Positions 49,874-59,485 of a stretch of 64,000 bases of DNA are shown here, in pieces. The position numbers and the translations under genes are program-made. The stretch comes from Monarcha castaneiventris obscurior. Lineage: Eukaryota > Chordata > Aves > Passeriformes > Monarchidae. Numbering within the stretch: the stretch's first letter is position 1; each line of letters starts with the position of its first letter. The stretch lies in the NCBI GenBank assembly GCA_026261815.1, contig JAMPIT010000379.1, positions 10,428,001 through 10,492,000 of the forward strand, written 5' to 3'. The notes under the pieces were generated by a model that ran no database searches, was not told the origin of the DNA, and saw only the letters and a program-made list of their open reading frames with translations.

Positions 49874-52183
49874 CTAATTTAAGTTTATCTGGGACACCTC
49901 TATTTTTGCAGCCTGATCTACCTGTTTGTTGTTCTGATGTTCTTCATTAGCCCGGCTCTTGGGAACATGAGCATCCACATGGCAGACTCTCACGGGTAGG
50001 TTCTCTACCCGAGTGGCAATGCCTTTCCACTCATCAGCAGCCCAGATTGGTTTTCCTCTACGTTGCCAGTTAGCCTTCTTCCACCTTTCCAACCAACCCC
50101 ACAGAGCATTGGCTACCTTCCATGAGTCAGTGTAGAGGTAGAGCTTTGGCCACTTCTCTCTTTCAGCTATGTCCAGAGCTAATTGGACAGCTTTGAGTTC
50201 AGCAAACTGGCTCGATTCACCTTCTCCCTCTGTAGCTTGTGCAACTTGCCGTGTGGGACTCCATACTGCAGCTTTCCATTTCCGGCTAGCCCCTACAATT
50301 CGGCAGGAACCATCAGTGAAGAGGGCGTATTGTCTTTCACTCTCCAGCAGCTCATTATATGGCGGGGCTTCTTCTGCACGAGTTACTTGCTCGTCCTCTT
50401 CTTCAGAAGATAACCCAAAAGTTTCACCTTCTGGCCAGTTTGTAATTATTTCCAAGATCCCAGGGCGATTTGGGTTTCCAATTCGGGCGCGCTGAGTGAT
50501 GAGGGCAATCCATTTGCTCCAAGCTGCATCAGTAGCATGATGGGTGGAAGGAACCTTTCCCTTGAACATCCACCCCAGCACCGGTAGTCGGGGTGCCAGG
50601 AGGAGTTGTGCTTCTGTGCCAATTACTTCTGAGGCAGCTTGGACTCCTTCGTAGGCGGCCAAGATCTCCTTCTCTGTGGGAGTGTAATTGGCTTCGGACC
50701 CTCTGTAGCTCCGGCTCCAGAATCCCAGTGGTCGGCCACGAGTCTCACCAGGCACCTTCTGCCAAAGGCTCCAGGACAGACCATTGTTCCCGGCTGCAGA
50801 GTAGAGCACGTTTTTCACCTCGGGTCCTGTCCTGACTGGGCCAAGGGCTACTGCGTGAGCGATTTCCTGCTTGATCTGGGTGAAGGCTTGCTGCTGTTCA
50901 GGGCCCCAGAGGAAATCGTTCTTCTTGCGGGTGACCAGGTAGAGAGGACTCACAATCTGGCTGTATTCAGGAATGTGCATTCTCCAGAAACCTATGGCGC
51001 CTAGGAAAGCTTGTGTTTCCTTCTTGTTAGTCGGTGGAGACATAGCAGTGATCTTATTGATAACCTCAGTGGGAATCTGACGCCGTCCATCTTGCCATTT
51101 CACTCCCAGGAACTGGATCTCTCGAGCAGGTCCCTTGACTTTGCTCTTCTTGATGGCAAAACCGGCCTCCAGAAGAATCTGGATGATTTTCTCCCCTTTC
51201 TCAAACACTTCTGCTGCGGTGTTTCCCCACACAATGATGTCATCGATGTACTGCAGATGTTCTGGAGCCTCACCCTTTTCCAGTGCAGTCTGGATCAGTC
51301 CGTGGCAGATGGTGGGACTGTGCTTCCACCCCTGGGGCAGTCTGTTCCAGGTGTATTGCACACCCCTCCAGGTGAAGGCAAACTGAGGCCTGCACTCTGG
51401 TGCCAAAGGAATGGAGAAAAGTGCATTAGCAATGTCAATAGTGGCATACCACTTCGCTGCTTTGGACTCCAGCTCGTACTGGAGCTCCAACATGTCCGGC
51501 ACAGCAGCACTCAACGGTGGAGTCACTTCATTCAAGCCACGATAATCCACAGTCAATCTCCATTCCCCGTCAGACTTGCGCACAGGCCAGATGGGGCTGT
51601 TGAAGGGTGAGTGGGTCTTGCTGACCACCCCTTGGCTCTCCAGCTCGCGGATCATTTTGTGGATGGGGATCACAGCATCTCGATTTGTCCGATACTGCCG
51701 GCGATGCACAGTCGAGGTGGCAATTGGCACTTGTTGCTCTTTCACTTTCAGAAGCCCAACTGCAGAGGGATTCTCAGATAGTCCAGGCAGGGTGCTCAGT
51801 TGCTTAATGTCCTCTGCCTCCACAGCAGCTATTCCAAATGCCCACTTGAGTCCTTTTGGGTCTTTATAATAGCCATTCCGGAGGAAATCTATGCCCAGAA
51901 TACACGGGGCCTCTGGGCCAGTCACGATCGGATGCTTTTGCCACTCCTTCCCAGTCAGGCTCACCTCAGCTTCCAACAAGGTCAAATCCTGTGATCCCCC
52001 AGTCACCCCAGCAATAGAAACAGGTTCTGCCCCCACATGTCCCGATGGCATCAAAGTACATTGTGCACCAGTGTCAACCAAGGCTTCATATTTCTGTGGC
52101 TCTGACGTGCCAGGCCATCGGATCCACACTGTCCAAAAAACCCGATTTTCCCATGCCTCTTCCTGGCCAGAGGCAGGGCCCCT
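49874..52183 (-). CDS. pol: ERVL pol: protease, reverse transcriptase, RNase H
   Basis: The enzymatic polyprotein that matures viral proteins and copies RNA to DNA. Numbering from the GTG at 52129 (751 codons), the aspartic protease has its active site at residues 19-21 (LVDTGAQ) and the typical GIDFL near 79-83. The reverse transcriptase (about 140-400) shows LTVDYRGLN at 192-200, a first catalytic aspartate at 232 (TIDIANALFSIPL), LPQGW at 264-268 and the YIDD box at 294-297. RNase H (about 600-745) shows D606 (FTDGS), E644 (FAELKA), D668 (YTDSW) and D738. The frame is open from 52183, after a TAG, and no good ATG begins it, so the protein is probably made as an extension of gag. It ends at a TAG (49874-49876), directly ahead of integrase. 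The catalytic residues appear intact. Confidence 0.9.
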   Translation of the reverse strand, partial: RGPASGQEEAWENRVFWTVWIRWPGTSEPQKYEALVDTGAQCTLMPSGHVGAEPVSIAGVTGGSQDLTLLEAEVSLTGKEWQKHPIVTGPEAPCILGIDFLRNGYYKDPKGLKWAFGIAAVEAEDIKQLSTLPGLSENPSAVGLLKVKEQQVPIATSTVHRRQYRTNRDAVIPIHKMIRELESQGVVSKTHSPFNSPIWPVRKSDGEWRLTVDYRGLNEVTPPLSAAVPDMLELQYELESKAAKWYATIDIANALFSIPLAPECRPQFAFTWRGVQYTWNRLPQGWKHSPTICHGLIQTALEKGEAPEHLQYIDDIIVWGNTAAEVFEKGEKIIQILLEAGFAIKKSKVKGPAREIQFLGVKWQDGRRQIPTEVINKITAMSPPTNKKETQAFLGAIGFWRMHIPEYSQIVSPLYLVTRKKNDFLWGPEQQQAFTQIKQEIAHAVALGPVRTGPEVKNVLYSAAGNNGLSWSLWQKVPGETRGRPLGFWSRSYRGSEANYTPTEKEILAAYEGVQAASEVIGTEAQLLLAPRLPVLGWMFKGKVPSTHHATDAAWSKWIALITQRARIGNPNRPGILEIITNWPEGETFGLSSEEEDEQVTRAEEAPPYNELLESERQYALFTDGSCRIVGASRKWKAAVWSPTRQVAQATEGEGESSQFAELKAVQLALDIAEREKWPKLYLYTDSWKVANALWGWLERWKKANWQRRGKPIWAADEWKGIATRVENLPVRVCHVDAHVPKSRANEEHQNNKQVDQAAKIEVSQINLN

Positions 52184-52324
52184 CTAGCACTGGTTATCAT
52201 TTCCTCCCTGGGCATACATGCTTGAGGTTCCTTCAAGGGGATCTGACATATCATCCTCCCTTCTGTAATACCTGGCAGCTTGGTCACGGGAGGCTGAGGC
52301 TACTTTCACACTAGCAGAACCCCC
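52130..52324 (-). other. gag-pol junction, same frame with two stops
   Basis: gag ends with TGA (52325-52327). The following 46 codons in the same frame are open and rich in charged residues (for example ARYYRREDDMSD), until a TAG at 52184-52186. After that the frame stays open into protease. gag and pol are therefore in one frame, separated by two stops and not by a frameshift. Whether the TGA was a natural readthrough site, as in gammaretroviruses, and the TAG a later mutation is inference. Confidence 0.7.
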
Positions 52325-54256
52325 TCAGTTAGCATTTCTCTCCTTGAGTTCACGCACCCGTGCTGCCAGGACAGAAGTGGGTTTCCTATCCCACCTGCTC
52401 ATGTCTTCTCCATGGTCGCACAGGAAAAACCACAGCTCATCTCGTGATGGGTACCCTCTCTCTCTAGCTGGGGGGGGTCGGGCTCTGATTTGGGGCCGTG
52501 TGACTCGCACTGGTGCCACATTGATCCTTCTCAACTCTTCCCTCACCCCCCTGATCTCCTCTTTGAACTCCTCTTTGAGGTCCTTAACCACAGCAGAGAC
52601 CTGAGCTTTCAGCGGGCCACTGACCATACTCTCATAATTTCTGAGCTTGTTGGCGACAGAACCCACTGTTTCTCGGTTGTCCTCGGCATTAATGGTTGCA
52701 ATGAAGGTGGTGTATTGCTGTGGCCCTAGCTTTGCCAGGTTCCACAACATCTGCGCTGTGCACCTGACCTTGTCGGGGTCATTATCATGCTGTCCATCCC
52801 TCCCAAAGAGTACTTCTAATACTGCCACCTCTCTTAGCTGCTGGATCCCTTCCTCAAGTGTCTTCCACTGCATTCTATGATGGTACTCCTGCATTCTCTC
52901 TTTGTTGACAAACCTCTCTCTCACACTCGTTATAAGCCGCTCCCAGAGAGAACGGGGCCCTGGCTCCCTCACAAATATTTGATCCACACCTGGGTCCTGG
53001 GTCAAAGATCCCAAATATCTTGCCTCACCACTATCCAGCTGCACACCTGTACCCATAAGGTCCCAAACCCGAAGTAACCAGGTTGTAAAAGCCTCACGTC
53101 CCCTCCGCACGATGTATTTTCGCATATTACGGAGACTGTCATATGACAGGGACTCGGTGATGATTTCAGGCTCTGGCTCCCCTGCTGGTTGTGAGGGCCC
53201 TGGTTCCCCATCATCATTCACTGGGCGCACTGATTTGGCCTTGTATTTCCTCCTCTGCACAGGGGCAACTGCTGCTGGCTGGGATTGCCCTTGGGGTTCA
53301 GCTGGAGCCTGGACAGTTGTAACATCCACAGGTTCCACTGCTGCACTATCAGACTCTCCCTCACTGGGGCAGGGAGAGGGTTTCCCAACAGCTGAGAAAA
53401 TGCACTCTTTCAGCATCTGGCCCATCTCACGTATCTCCTTTACCAGTGCCCACACTAAATCTGGGTAATTTATTTCTGAGGTGGGCTGTTGGGCAGGATT
53501 TCTAGTCTCTGGGGCAGGATCTCTAGTCTCTGGGGTCCTGTCAGGCTCTGGGGCAGGATCTCTAGTCTCTGGGGTCCTGTCAGGCTCTGGGGCAGGATCT
53601 CTAGTCTCTGGGGTCCTGTCAGGCTCTGGGACAGGATCTCTAGTCTCTGGGGCCCTGTCAGGTTCTGCAACAGGATCTCTAGTCTCTGGGGCCCTGTCAG
53701 GTTCTGGGACAGGATCTCTAGTCTCTGCGGCAGGGTCTCTTGTCTCTGGGACAGGATCCCTAGTCTTTGGGGCCCTGTCAGGTTCTGTGGCAGCATCCCT
53801 AGCCCCCGGTGTAGGTATCAGGGTGGTTATCCAAGTCAATCTCCCTTTATCTCTGAGTACTAAGCAGAATAGGCACATCAGCAACACCACCCACTGTACA
53901 ATATCATTAGCATTTAGGGAAGATCTGAATCCTTCAAAAACTGGTGGAGTGGACCCAAAGAGATGGGTTAAGGGTTGGGAGAAAGTTTCCCCCGGTGTCA
54001 TCTCCTCACAGTAGGTCCCATTATTAAAGTAACCCCAAAAACATACCGTTAGTGTGCGATAGCCCTGTATCCATGTGCCCACATTCCAGAGGAAGTTAAA
54101 AACCCATGAATTCCTCAGCTTATCAACCCATAGGGCAAACTGGATAACAGCAACAGTGGCCTTAGTCAGAGGACCCATGTTTAGAAAAGGAGCTGCAAAA
54201 GGGAGAAATACAGCCACGACCACATGCCACCAGAACCAGGGCAAACTGGACCACAT
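52325..54256 (-). CDS. gag: ERVL gag polyprotein with N-terminal hydrophobic segments
   Basis: The structural polyprotein of the particle, 643 codons and unbroken. I chose the ATG at 54254-54256 because the frame upstream offers only a GTG and then a stop at 54338-54340. Residues 5-25 form a strongly hydrophobic, tryptophan-rich segment, 33-44 a shorter one, and 119-134 (IVQWVVLLMCLFCLVL) a further membrane-type segment. N79-G80-T81 is a glycosylation sequon between them. Residues 153-255 are a proline-rich charged tandem repeat. The C-terminal half has a capsid-like helical region (about residues 395-560) and a probable coiled coil (KDLKEEFKEEIRGVREELRR). The tail is arginine-rich. There is no CCHC zinc knuckle and no N-terminal MG myristoylation signal. 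Retroviral Gag identity rests on position between PBS and pol and on capsid-like composition. Confidence 0.82.
   Translation of the reverse strand: MWSSLPWFWWHVVVAVFLPFAAPFLNMGPLTKATVAVIQFALWVDKLRNSWVFNFLWNVGTWIQGYRTLTVCFWGYFNNGTYCEEMTPGETFSQPLTHLFGSTPPVFEGFRSSLNANDIVQWVVLLMCLFCLVLRDKGRLTWITTLIPTPGARDAATEPDRAPKTRDPVPETRDPAAETRDPVPEPDRAPETRDPVAEPDRAPETRDPVPEPDRTPETRDPAPEPDRTPETRDPAPEPDRTPETRDPAPETRNPAQQPTSEINYPDLVWALVKEIREMGQMLKECIFSAVGKPSPCPSEGESDSAAVEPVDVTTVQAPAEPQGQSQPAAVAPVQRRKYKAKSVRPVNDDGEPGPSQPAGEPEPEIITESLSYDSLRNMRKYIVRRGREAFTTWLLRVWDLMGTGVQLDSGEARYLGSLTQDPGVDQIFVREPGPRSLWERLITSVRERFVNKERMQEYHHRMQWKTLEEGIQQLREVAVLEVLFGRDGQHDNDPDKVRCTAQMLWNLAKLGPQQYTTFIATINAEDNRETVGSVANKLRNYESMVSGPLKAQVSAVVKDLKEEFKEEIRGVREELRRINVAPVRVTRPQIRARPPPARERGYPSRDELWFFLCDHGEDMSRWDRKPTSVLAARVRELKERNAN
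53490..53805 (-). repeat. 39-bp tandem repeats in gag
   Basis: Repeating units of 39 bases encode a 13-residue motif of the type ETRDPAPEPDRTP. Several full units (about 53521-53715) are flanked by shorter or mixed ones built from a partial unit ETRDP. All lengths are multiples of three, so the frame survives copy-number change. The mirror open frames on the plus strand over this region are by-products of the repeat. Confidence 0.9.
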
Positions 54257-54350
54257 AGTGCTGCCTAGCAAGGTTTCTATATTCAGCACACAGAACTGAG
54301 TTATCCAAGAACTGTTATTCCTTTTTAGCCTTTTCTCTCAATGCCCTCAG

Positions 54351-54368
54351 GCCCCACGTTGGGCGCCA
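54351..54368 (-). promoter_or_regulatory. Primer binding site, tRNA-Lys1,2 type
   Basis: Five bases inside the 5' LTR the minus strand reads TGGCGCCCAACGTGGGGC, the 18-base complement of the 3' end of tRNA-Lys1,2 (the PBS type known from Mason-Pfizer monkey virus and foamy viruses). It would prime minus-strand DNA synthesis. The match appears complete from memory of that PBS. Confidence 0.9.
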
Positions 54369-54373
54369 AGATC

Positions 54374-55266
54374 TGTCTCGGTTTGAAAGACAGGTGTCAG
54401 ACAAGAAAGGCAGGAGCCTCCCCTGAAATGGAAAATGCAACCCCCTTCCCTCCGAATTATTATAAATCTGAAAATAAGGGGCTTTCAGGCAAAGATATAA
54501 GGGGTAGGAATAACAGTTCTTTACTAATAAGTATATATGTATAACAACACAAACAAACAGCAATAGCTGTGGCAGTCACAGCAAACAGCAGCACAAACTC
54601 AGTGCAGCCTCACTTGGCCTCGGGCGCTTTCCCCTGGGTGCAGTTCCTGCGGGGCAGCTCCCGGTGAGCAGGGCGGGTGCGATGGTTCCCCCGCGGCTGC
54701 AGGGGGCGCTCCGCAGCGAGCTCGGGAGCACCGGGAATGGCGGCGCGGGGTCCCGGGAAGGGATGTATGAGAAAAACCTCACAAAACTCTTGGGCGTCCG
54801 GCCGGATCCTCAGGAACAGCAGGCTGGAGCAGCAGGGGCGAGCGCAGATCTCGGGTGGCAGTGAGAGGTATCAAACTGCGGAGCTGTGGCAGGGAAACCC
54901 GGCAGGTCTCTCAGTCGGCAGAGCGCAGGAGCTCCGTTTCCAGACGGGACAAGGAGGAGAGCAAGCTTAGGAACCCCGGGGGTTTGCCCGCAGAAAGCAA
55001 AACAGCCAAAGAAGCAGGAACCCGCAGTGGTGACCGAGACGTCCACACCGACGGGAGCCAGCTTCCCGACTAAACCTTGAGCACCCAGGCAGCCCCCCCG
55101 CCCCGGGTGTCCCAACCCCCAGGTGACAAAAGGGTGGCCAGTCCCACCCCGCCTCTGTGGCCAGGTCTTTGTTTCTTTTAAGTATCCAGCGATTTGTCCC
55201 CTAGCAACTAGTATGGGTAAAATTCTTTAAGAGAAAAAAAACAGGCTAAAATCCTAAACCCCAACA
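54374..55266 (-). repeat. 5' LTR of the ERVL-type provirus
   Basis: 893 bases, TG...CA, starting transcription of the provirus toward lower coordinates. It has the same CpG-rich U3 and GC-box-like motif (plus strand CCACCCCGCCTC near 55144) as the 3' LTR. Outside one block (about 54588-54667) the two LTRs differ by roughly a dozen scattered substitutions by eye. That block contains extra and different bases, which accounts for the 18-base length difference. Confidence 0.92.
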
Positions 55267-55439
55267 CTCTGGGCAAGTGATCGTCTCCGATTCTTAATAA
55301 ACCAACCATGTGCTGTTGAGCTGGAAACAATGGTAGTCTGTAATATTTTTATGTGCAGATTTTAAAAAAAATCAGCACTTGGCAGTGTAGGAAAAGCTAC
55401 ACTTTTGTGCAGGAAGACAAACTACAATGAACTGGATGT
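55267..55439. other. Short unassigned flank
   Basis: Unique-looking AT-rich sequence between the provirus and the next CR1. Nothing recognised. Confidence 0.6.
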
Positions 55440-55606
55440 TTATAGCCAAACTCTTCCAGGGAGAGGCTGTGAAGTCTCCATCCTTGGAAACATCCAAAGC
55501 CCAATCCAAAACCACCTTGGGCACTCGCTCTAGCTGATCATGTTTAAGCAAAAGGTTTGGATTTGACAATCTCCAGAGATCCCATCTAGCCTCAACTAGT
55601 TTTTAA
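55440..55606 (+). mobile_element. CR1 LINE 3'-end fragment, degraded
   Basis: Plus-strand phrases GAGAGGCTGTGAAGTCTCCA, CCTTGGAAACATCCAAAGCC and GAGATCCCATCTAGCCTCAA are characteristic of a CR1 tail in the orientation of the 3178-3456 copy, though more diverged. It lies about 170 bases beyond the provirus. Confidence 0.75.
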
Positions 55607-58600
55607 GATACCAAAGAGGTACTAAAAACAAGAGTGTGTTGATCATCCTAAAACATGATATCATAAGGTTAAAGAACTATAGCATAATTTACTTGTATAG
55701 GAAAATACAGAGAAGTTGTTTGAGGAACAGTAAAGAGGCTGAAAAGACACACATATTTTAAGAAATCCTTTAAAATATTAGGGATGGGGTCTTCCAAAAG
55801 CTTAACAACACAGTGTTCATTAGCTCATGCTTTGACCTGACGTAATTTTCAGTTCTTTGCAAAATTATTTATGCTTTTCCACATCCCAGCAGTGTGCACA
55901 GCACAGCCCACCTTCTGCTTCTTTCACCAGTAAGCAAAAGAGTAGCATGTACAGAGTCCACATGCAAATATGCTCACGTCCATGACAGATTCTCAGGGAC
56001 CACAGGAACCCACCAGATCCCCTCTCCAGCTAGAGACAGCTCAGCTAGACAATCTAACACCCTCCACATCTATTTCTTCTGTAGGAAGGCTTGAAAGTGA
56101 CCCACACTGCTCCGTGTGGTCCCTCAGGCTTTCCTTGCAGGGATCTGCACACTGGCTTCCTCCACGCTGGCTTGATTTCACTCTTACAAGTCCTGACAAA
56201 ATTGCTCCTGAAGTGGGGCAGCTCTGGACAGCTTTTAAACTTCAAAGATTATAATACAATTTGCAGATTTTTGCACAGTACCAGCTCCCAGGGCAGACCC
56301 AGGAAATCATGCTGAAAACCCTGGGAATCAGTGATCAGGGCATTTTGACTTAAACATAATACATTATTATAAACCACATTATTCTGTGTCACTGGAGACA
56401 TAATAGTTTTGTCCCTCCATTTTGTCTCTCAGTTTCTGTCCTTCTTAATGTGTGTATACCCCAAAGCCTTGCACTAAAACAAAAAAATTTGTTTGTCTTT
56501 CGAAAGGGAACCTTCCAATGCGTGTCTGATAAAGCCATCAAAAGCCCCTGTTATTATGTGCTATAATGGTCCACAGGAGTGTTTGATTAGAGAATTTTCC
56601 TTGTCATGCTGACAAGCTATGAGATATTATCTGCCTCCAGAGGCTAAATGGAAGACTTGAGGGATAAAAAGTTCTATTGTTATTACATGCATAATCTTGT
56701 GACTGAAAATTCCACCTGGGATTAAGAGGGTTTTTTGGATGTATAGACTGAGACATTATATATAAATTACTTTTGTTTACCAACACTGCTGTGCTGTAAT
56801 TATTTTATCCAGCTACACTTAAATTTTAGAATGAACTAGGGAATACTCCAACTGTGATTAGATTGCTTTCTCGTTTGTATCAAATGTTGTTTTCTTTATA
56901 ATGGGAAGAAAGAACTGATGATGATAACGAGGTAAACACACTTTTAACATAGGGAGCTCAGTAGCGATATTAAACATTAACATTACATCAAACTCCAGGC
57001 CTTCACATCCTCTAAGACTACTCACTTACCTAAAATGCCAGGTCAGTAGGACAGCTCTTCATGTAGGCAAATAGCCAGAGCAATCCAGGTCCACTTGAAC
57101 CAAAAGAAACTGATTCTGCTCTCTGCTAAGCTTCGTCAGTGCCATGTAATACATGGTTTTAGGTTTTTCACTAGGAAAAAATAGAAACGTTAGAAATATG
57201 TGGTGCCATGTAGCAATATTGCTGAATGTACCTGGTTAAATAAGGTGAGGAAAAGAAAAAGGAGAAATTATGGCCCTGTGGGTACTAGGATGCAGGATGT
57301 TGGTGTGCTTCTTCATTTAACTGTGCCAGCAGTGATGTAACTGCTGTCAATCTTAGACAATGCACCCAAAATATATATTTATAGATATATTTATATGATA
57401 GATGTACTGCTCTAAGAAAATGCTGCTTTTCTTAGTGGTAGAACAGTTGTTATGGTGACTCCTCTTCTTCCCTCATTTAATACAGGAAGCAGAACACCAA
57501 AATAAAAAATCATTCCATTTATGGAATTTATCAGAAACCCACTCTGAAGCTGTAACTCTAGAGAGAAATCTTTTGGAATATTTAATGACATCTCTATTTT
57601 ATAGTATTTGACCTTTCATTCTGGAACTTGCAATTTTGTGAAAAGATCTAGGAACAAGAAATAAATGGAGGAAAGGCATTTTTCTACAGTATATGCTGTA
57701 ACATTTTCTCATTTATAATATTTATACAGTATTGTGGGCACTGAATGCACAAATACGTTTTGCAGGTTAGGTACCTACTTAGTAAAGGTTATGTAGGGTT
57801 CTGTCTGGAAGACCTCATTAGGAAATAAGATGGATGATGTTTTTCTCCTTGATGATTCAATTTTTAATAACACTTTGTAGTTTATCCTATGGGTGTTAAC
57901 TACAGTCATAGTGATATTATATTAAACAAAAATTCTGTAATTTCTTGATAGTATGTATTCATACATTTCCCATGATTTAAACAGCAGAGTTCTCCAAAAT
58001 GCCTCTTTTTTTCAGTTTCTGCTTAGCTCAGAGTTGTTTCTAAAACTAATTTGGAGATTAAATTCTCCATGACCATATAAATTACTTAACATTTGATGCC
58101 AGCTCACAATTTTGAACACATTTACTCCAAACTATCTGATAAGCATGGGATTTCTACTTTATAACTAAGAAGCTGAGGCAATCAGGTGTGCAGGCTGAAC
58201 CCAGATCGAGGTTATGTCCACAGTCAGTGCAGATGTGATTTTGCAAAAGCTTGCTCTATCTACAAGAATTTGAGCATGCCGAGTGTTGGTCAAAGCTTCC
58301 AGGTGGACATCAAGGATAAGCAGCTCTGTAAAGTGCTTGATCCCTATCCAGTGGACATAATCCTTTCAAGGTGTCTTCTGCAATGCTGAAGAAGAGTTTG
58401 CACTTCCACAGAGCAGATATGCAGAATGCAGAACATGGGCTGAACCAGTCATTGTCAGGGACAGCAGAAGTTGGTAGACAGGAGGGCTCTGTGAGGGAAT
58501 CTGGGAAATTATCAGCTGCAAATATTTAGAACAGGAAAAAAGGAACAGACAGAAAAAGCGAAAATATCTTTCCCTTTTGAGGGGATGTGCTCAGAGAAGT

Positions 58601-59485
58601 ATTGAGGGCATGCCAACAGGCAAAAGTGAAACCAGTCACAGCAAATACACAATCCAATAACATTTTTTATTTGAAAACACTAAAAGGTGTCTGTGGTGAA
58701 GTGTCGATTTGAATTAATGTGAGAGGATGATTTCCCCAAGTGCAGTGTTATCTATCAGCCTCCTATAGGAAAGTAGCAGCATCGGAGTGGATGAGAATTG
58801 CTAAAGTTTATTAGGACTAGACTATCAGTGTAACTTTTAAATGAGTAATTTATCACCCTTACAAGGTCTGATTTTTATTAACCTCACCTGCAGCTGAAGA
58901 TGAATTGCTTTCCCAGTCTAGGAGACAGCAGCCAGAGCATCCCCTTACCAGCAGCAGGTGATTTGCCTAACAAGCAGGACCCATGCCACAGCAGGTCTAC
59001 ACCTGAGAGCACAGCAGAGCTACCTGCAGGACTGGGACTGTAGAGGGGTTACCCAGGTGCCCACAGTGCTGGTGATGCCAGCTCAATGCATCCATTTCCA
59101 TGCTGAAGGGGTCAATTTGAACTGAAGTGCCCTCACCCTATAAAGTTCTGTCACTTCCAGGCAGAGCTCCTGCTTCTCCCAGGTGTTTTCTCTGCTTTAT
59201 TCCTAAAGCCTCACCAGCTTAATTAAACATCTTTGGAAACCAAGTTAGACCAAGGAGCAACATCCTTTGCATGGAACCCCTGAGCTCCATTCTAGTGCTG
59301 CCCAGAGCAAGAGCACAGCTTTACCAGGTTTGCAAGGGCCAAGCAGACAGAAGAGCCAAAGCCAGACAAGCAAACCACAAGTCTGTCTAAGAAGATCCAC
59401 TTTAGATCAAACTGGTGACTGTGCAGCTTAGGTTCAAAATGCTACCAGACAGCCTGCTGGGTTTTTTTTAAGACTAACAAAAATG
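55607..59485. other. Non-coding tract, no gene recognised
   Basis: About 3.9 kb of AT-rich sequence. An AT-dinucleotide-rich stretch lies at about 57370-57400. A 67-codon frame at 58186-58389 has no recognisable motif and I do not call it. Confidence 0.55.

Larger units (their letters stand above)
47989..55266 (-). mobile_element. Near-complete ERVL-type endogenous retrovirus
   Basis: A provirus of 7278 bases integrated in the minus orientation. In transcription order: 5' LTR (55266-54374), PBS (54368-54351), gag (54256-52325), protease-RT-RNase H (52183-49874), integrase (49873-49001), a candidate polypurine tract, and 3' LTR (48863-47989). The pol domain order and the DTG, YIDD, RNase H and HHCC/DD35E integrase motifs identify a retrovirus. 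I place it in the class III, ERVL-related group from the character of pol and the lack of env; this is recognition, not a tree. No env or dUTPase is present: only 137 bases separate integrase from the 3' LTR. The 5-bp flanks (TCCTG left, CTCTG right) match at three of five positions, so the target-site duplication is imperfect. Mostly similar LTRs and an intact gag indicate a relatively recent insertion. Confidence 0.92.

Noticed and set aside
51011..51610. 199-codon plus-strand frame
   Set aside because: Antisense shadow of the reverse-transcriptase region; the minus-strand reading has catalytic motifs.
53481..54014. 177-codon plus-strand frame of Gly/Ser repeats
   Set aside because: It is the antisense reading of the gag tandem repeat; repeats with a period divisible by three stay open on several frames.
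58186..58389. 67-codon frame with several Cys residues
   Set aside because: Length is within chance expectation, there is no known domain, and no splice context supports an exon.
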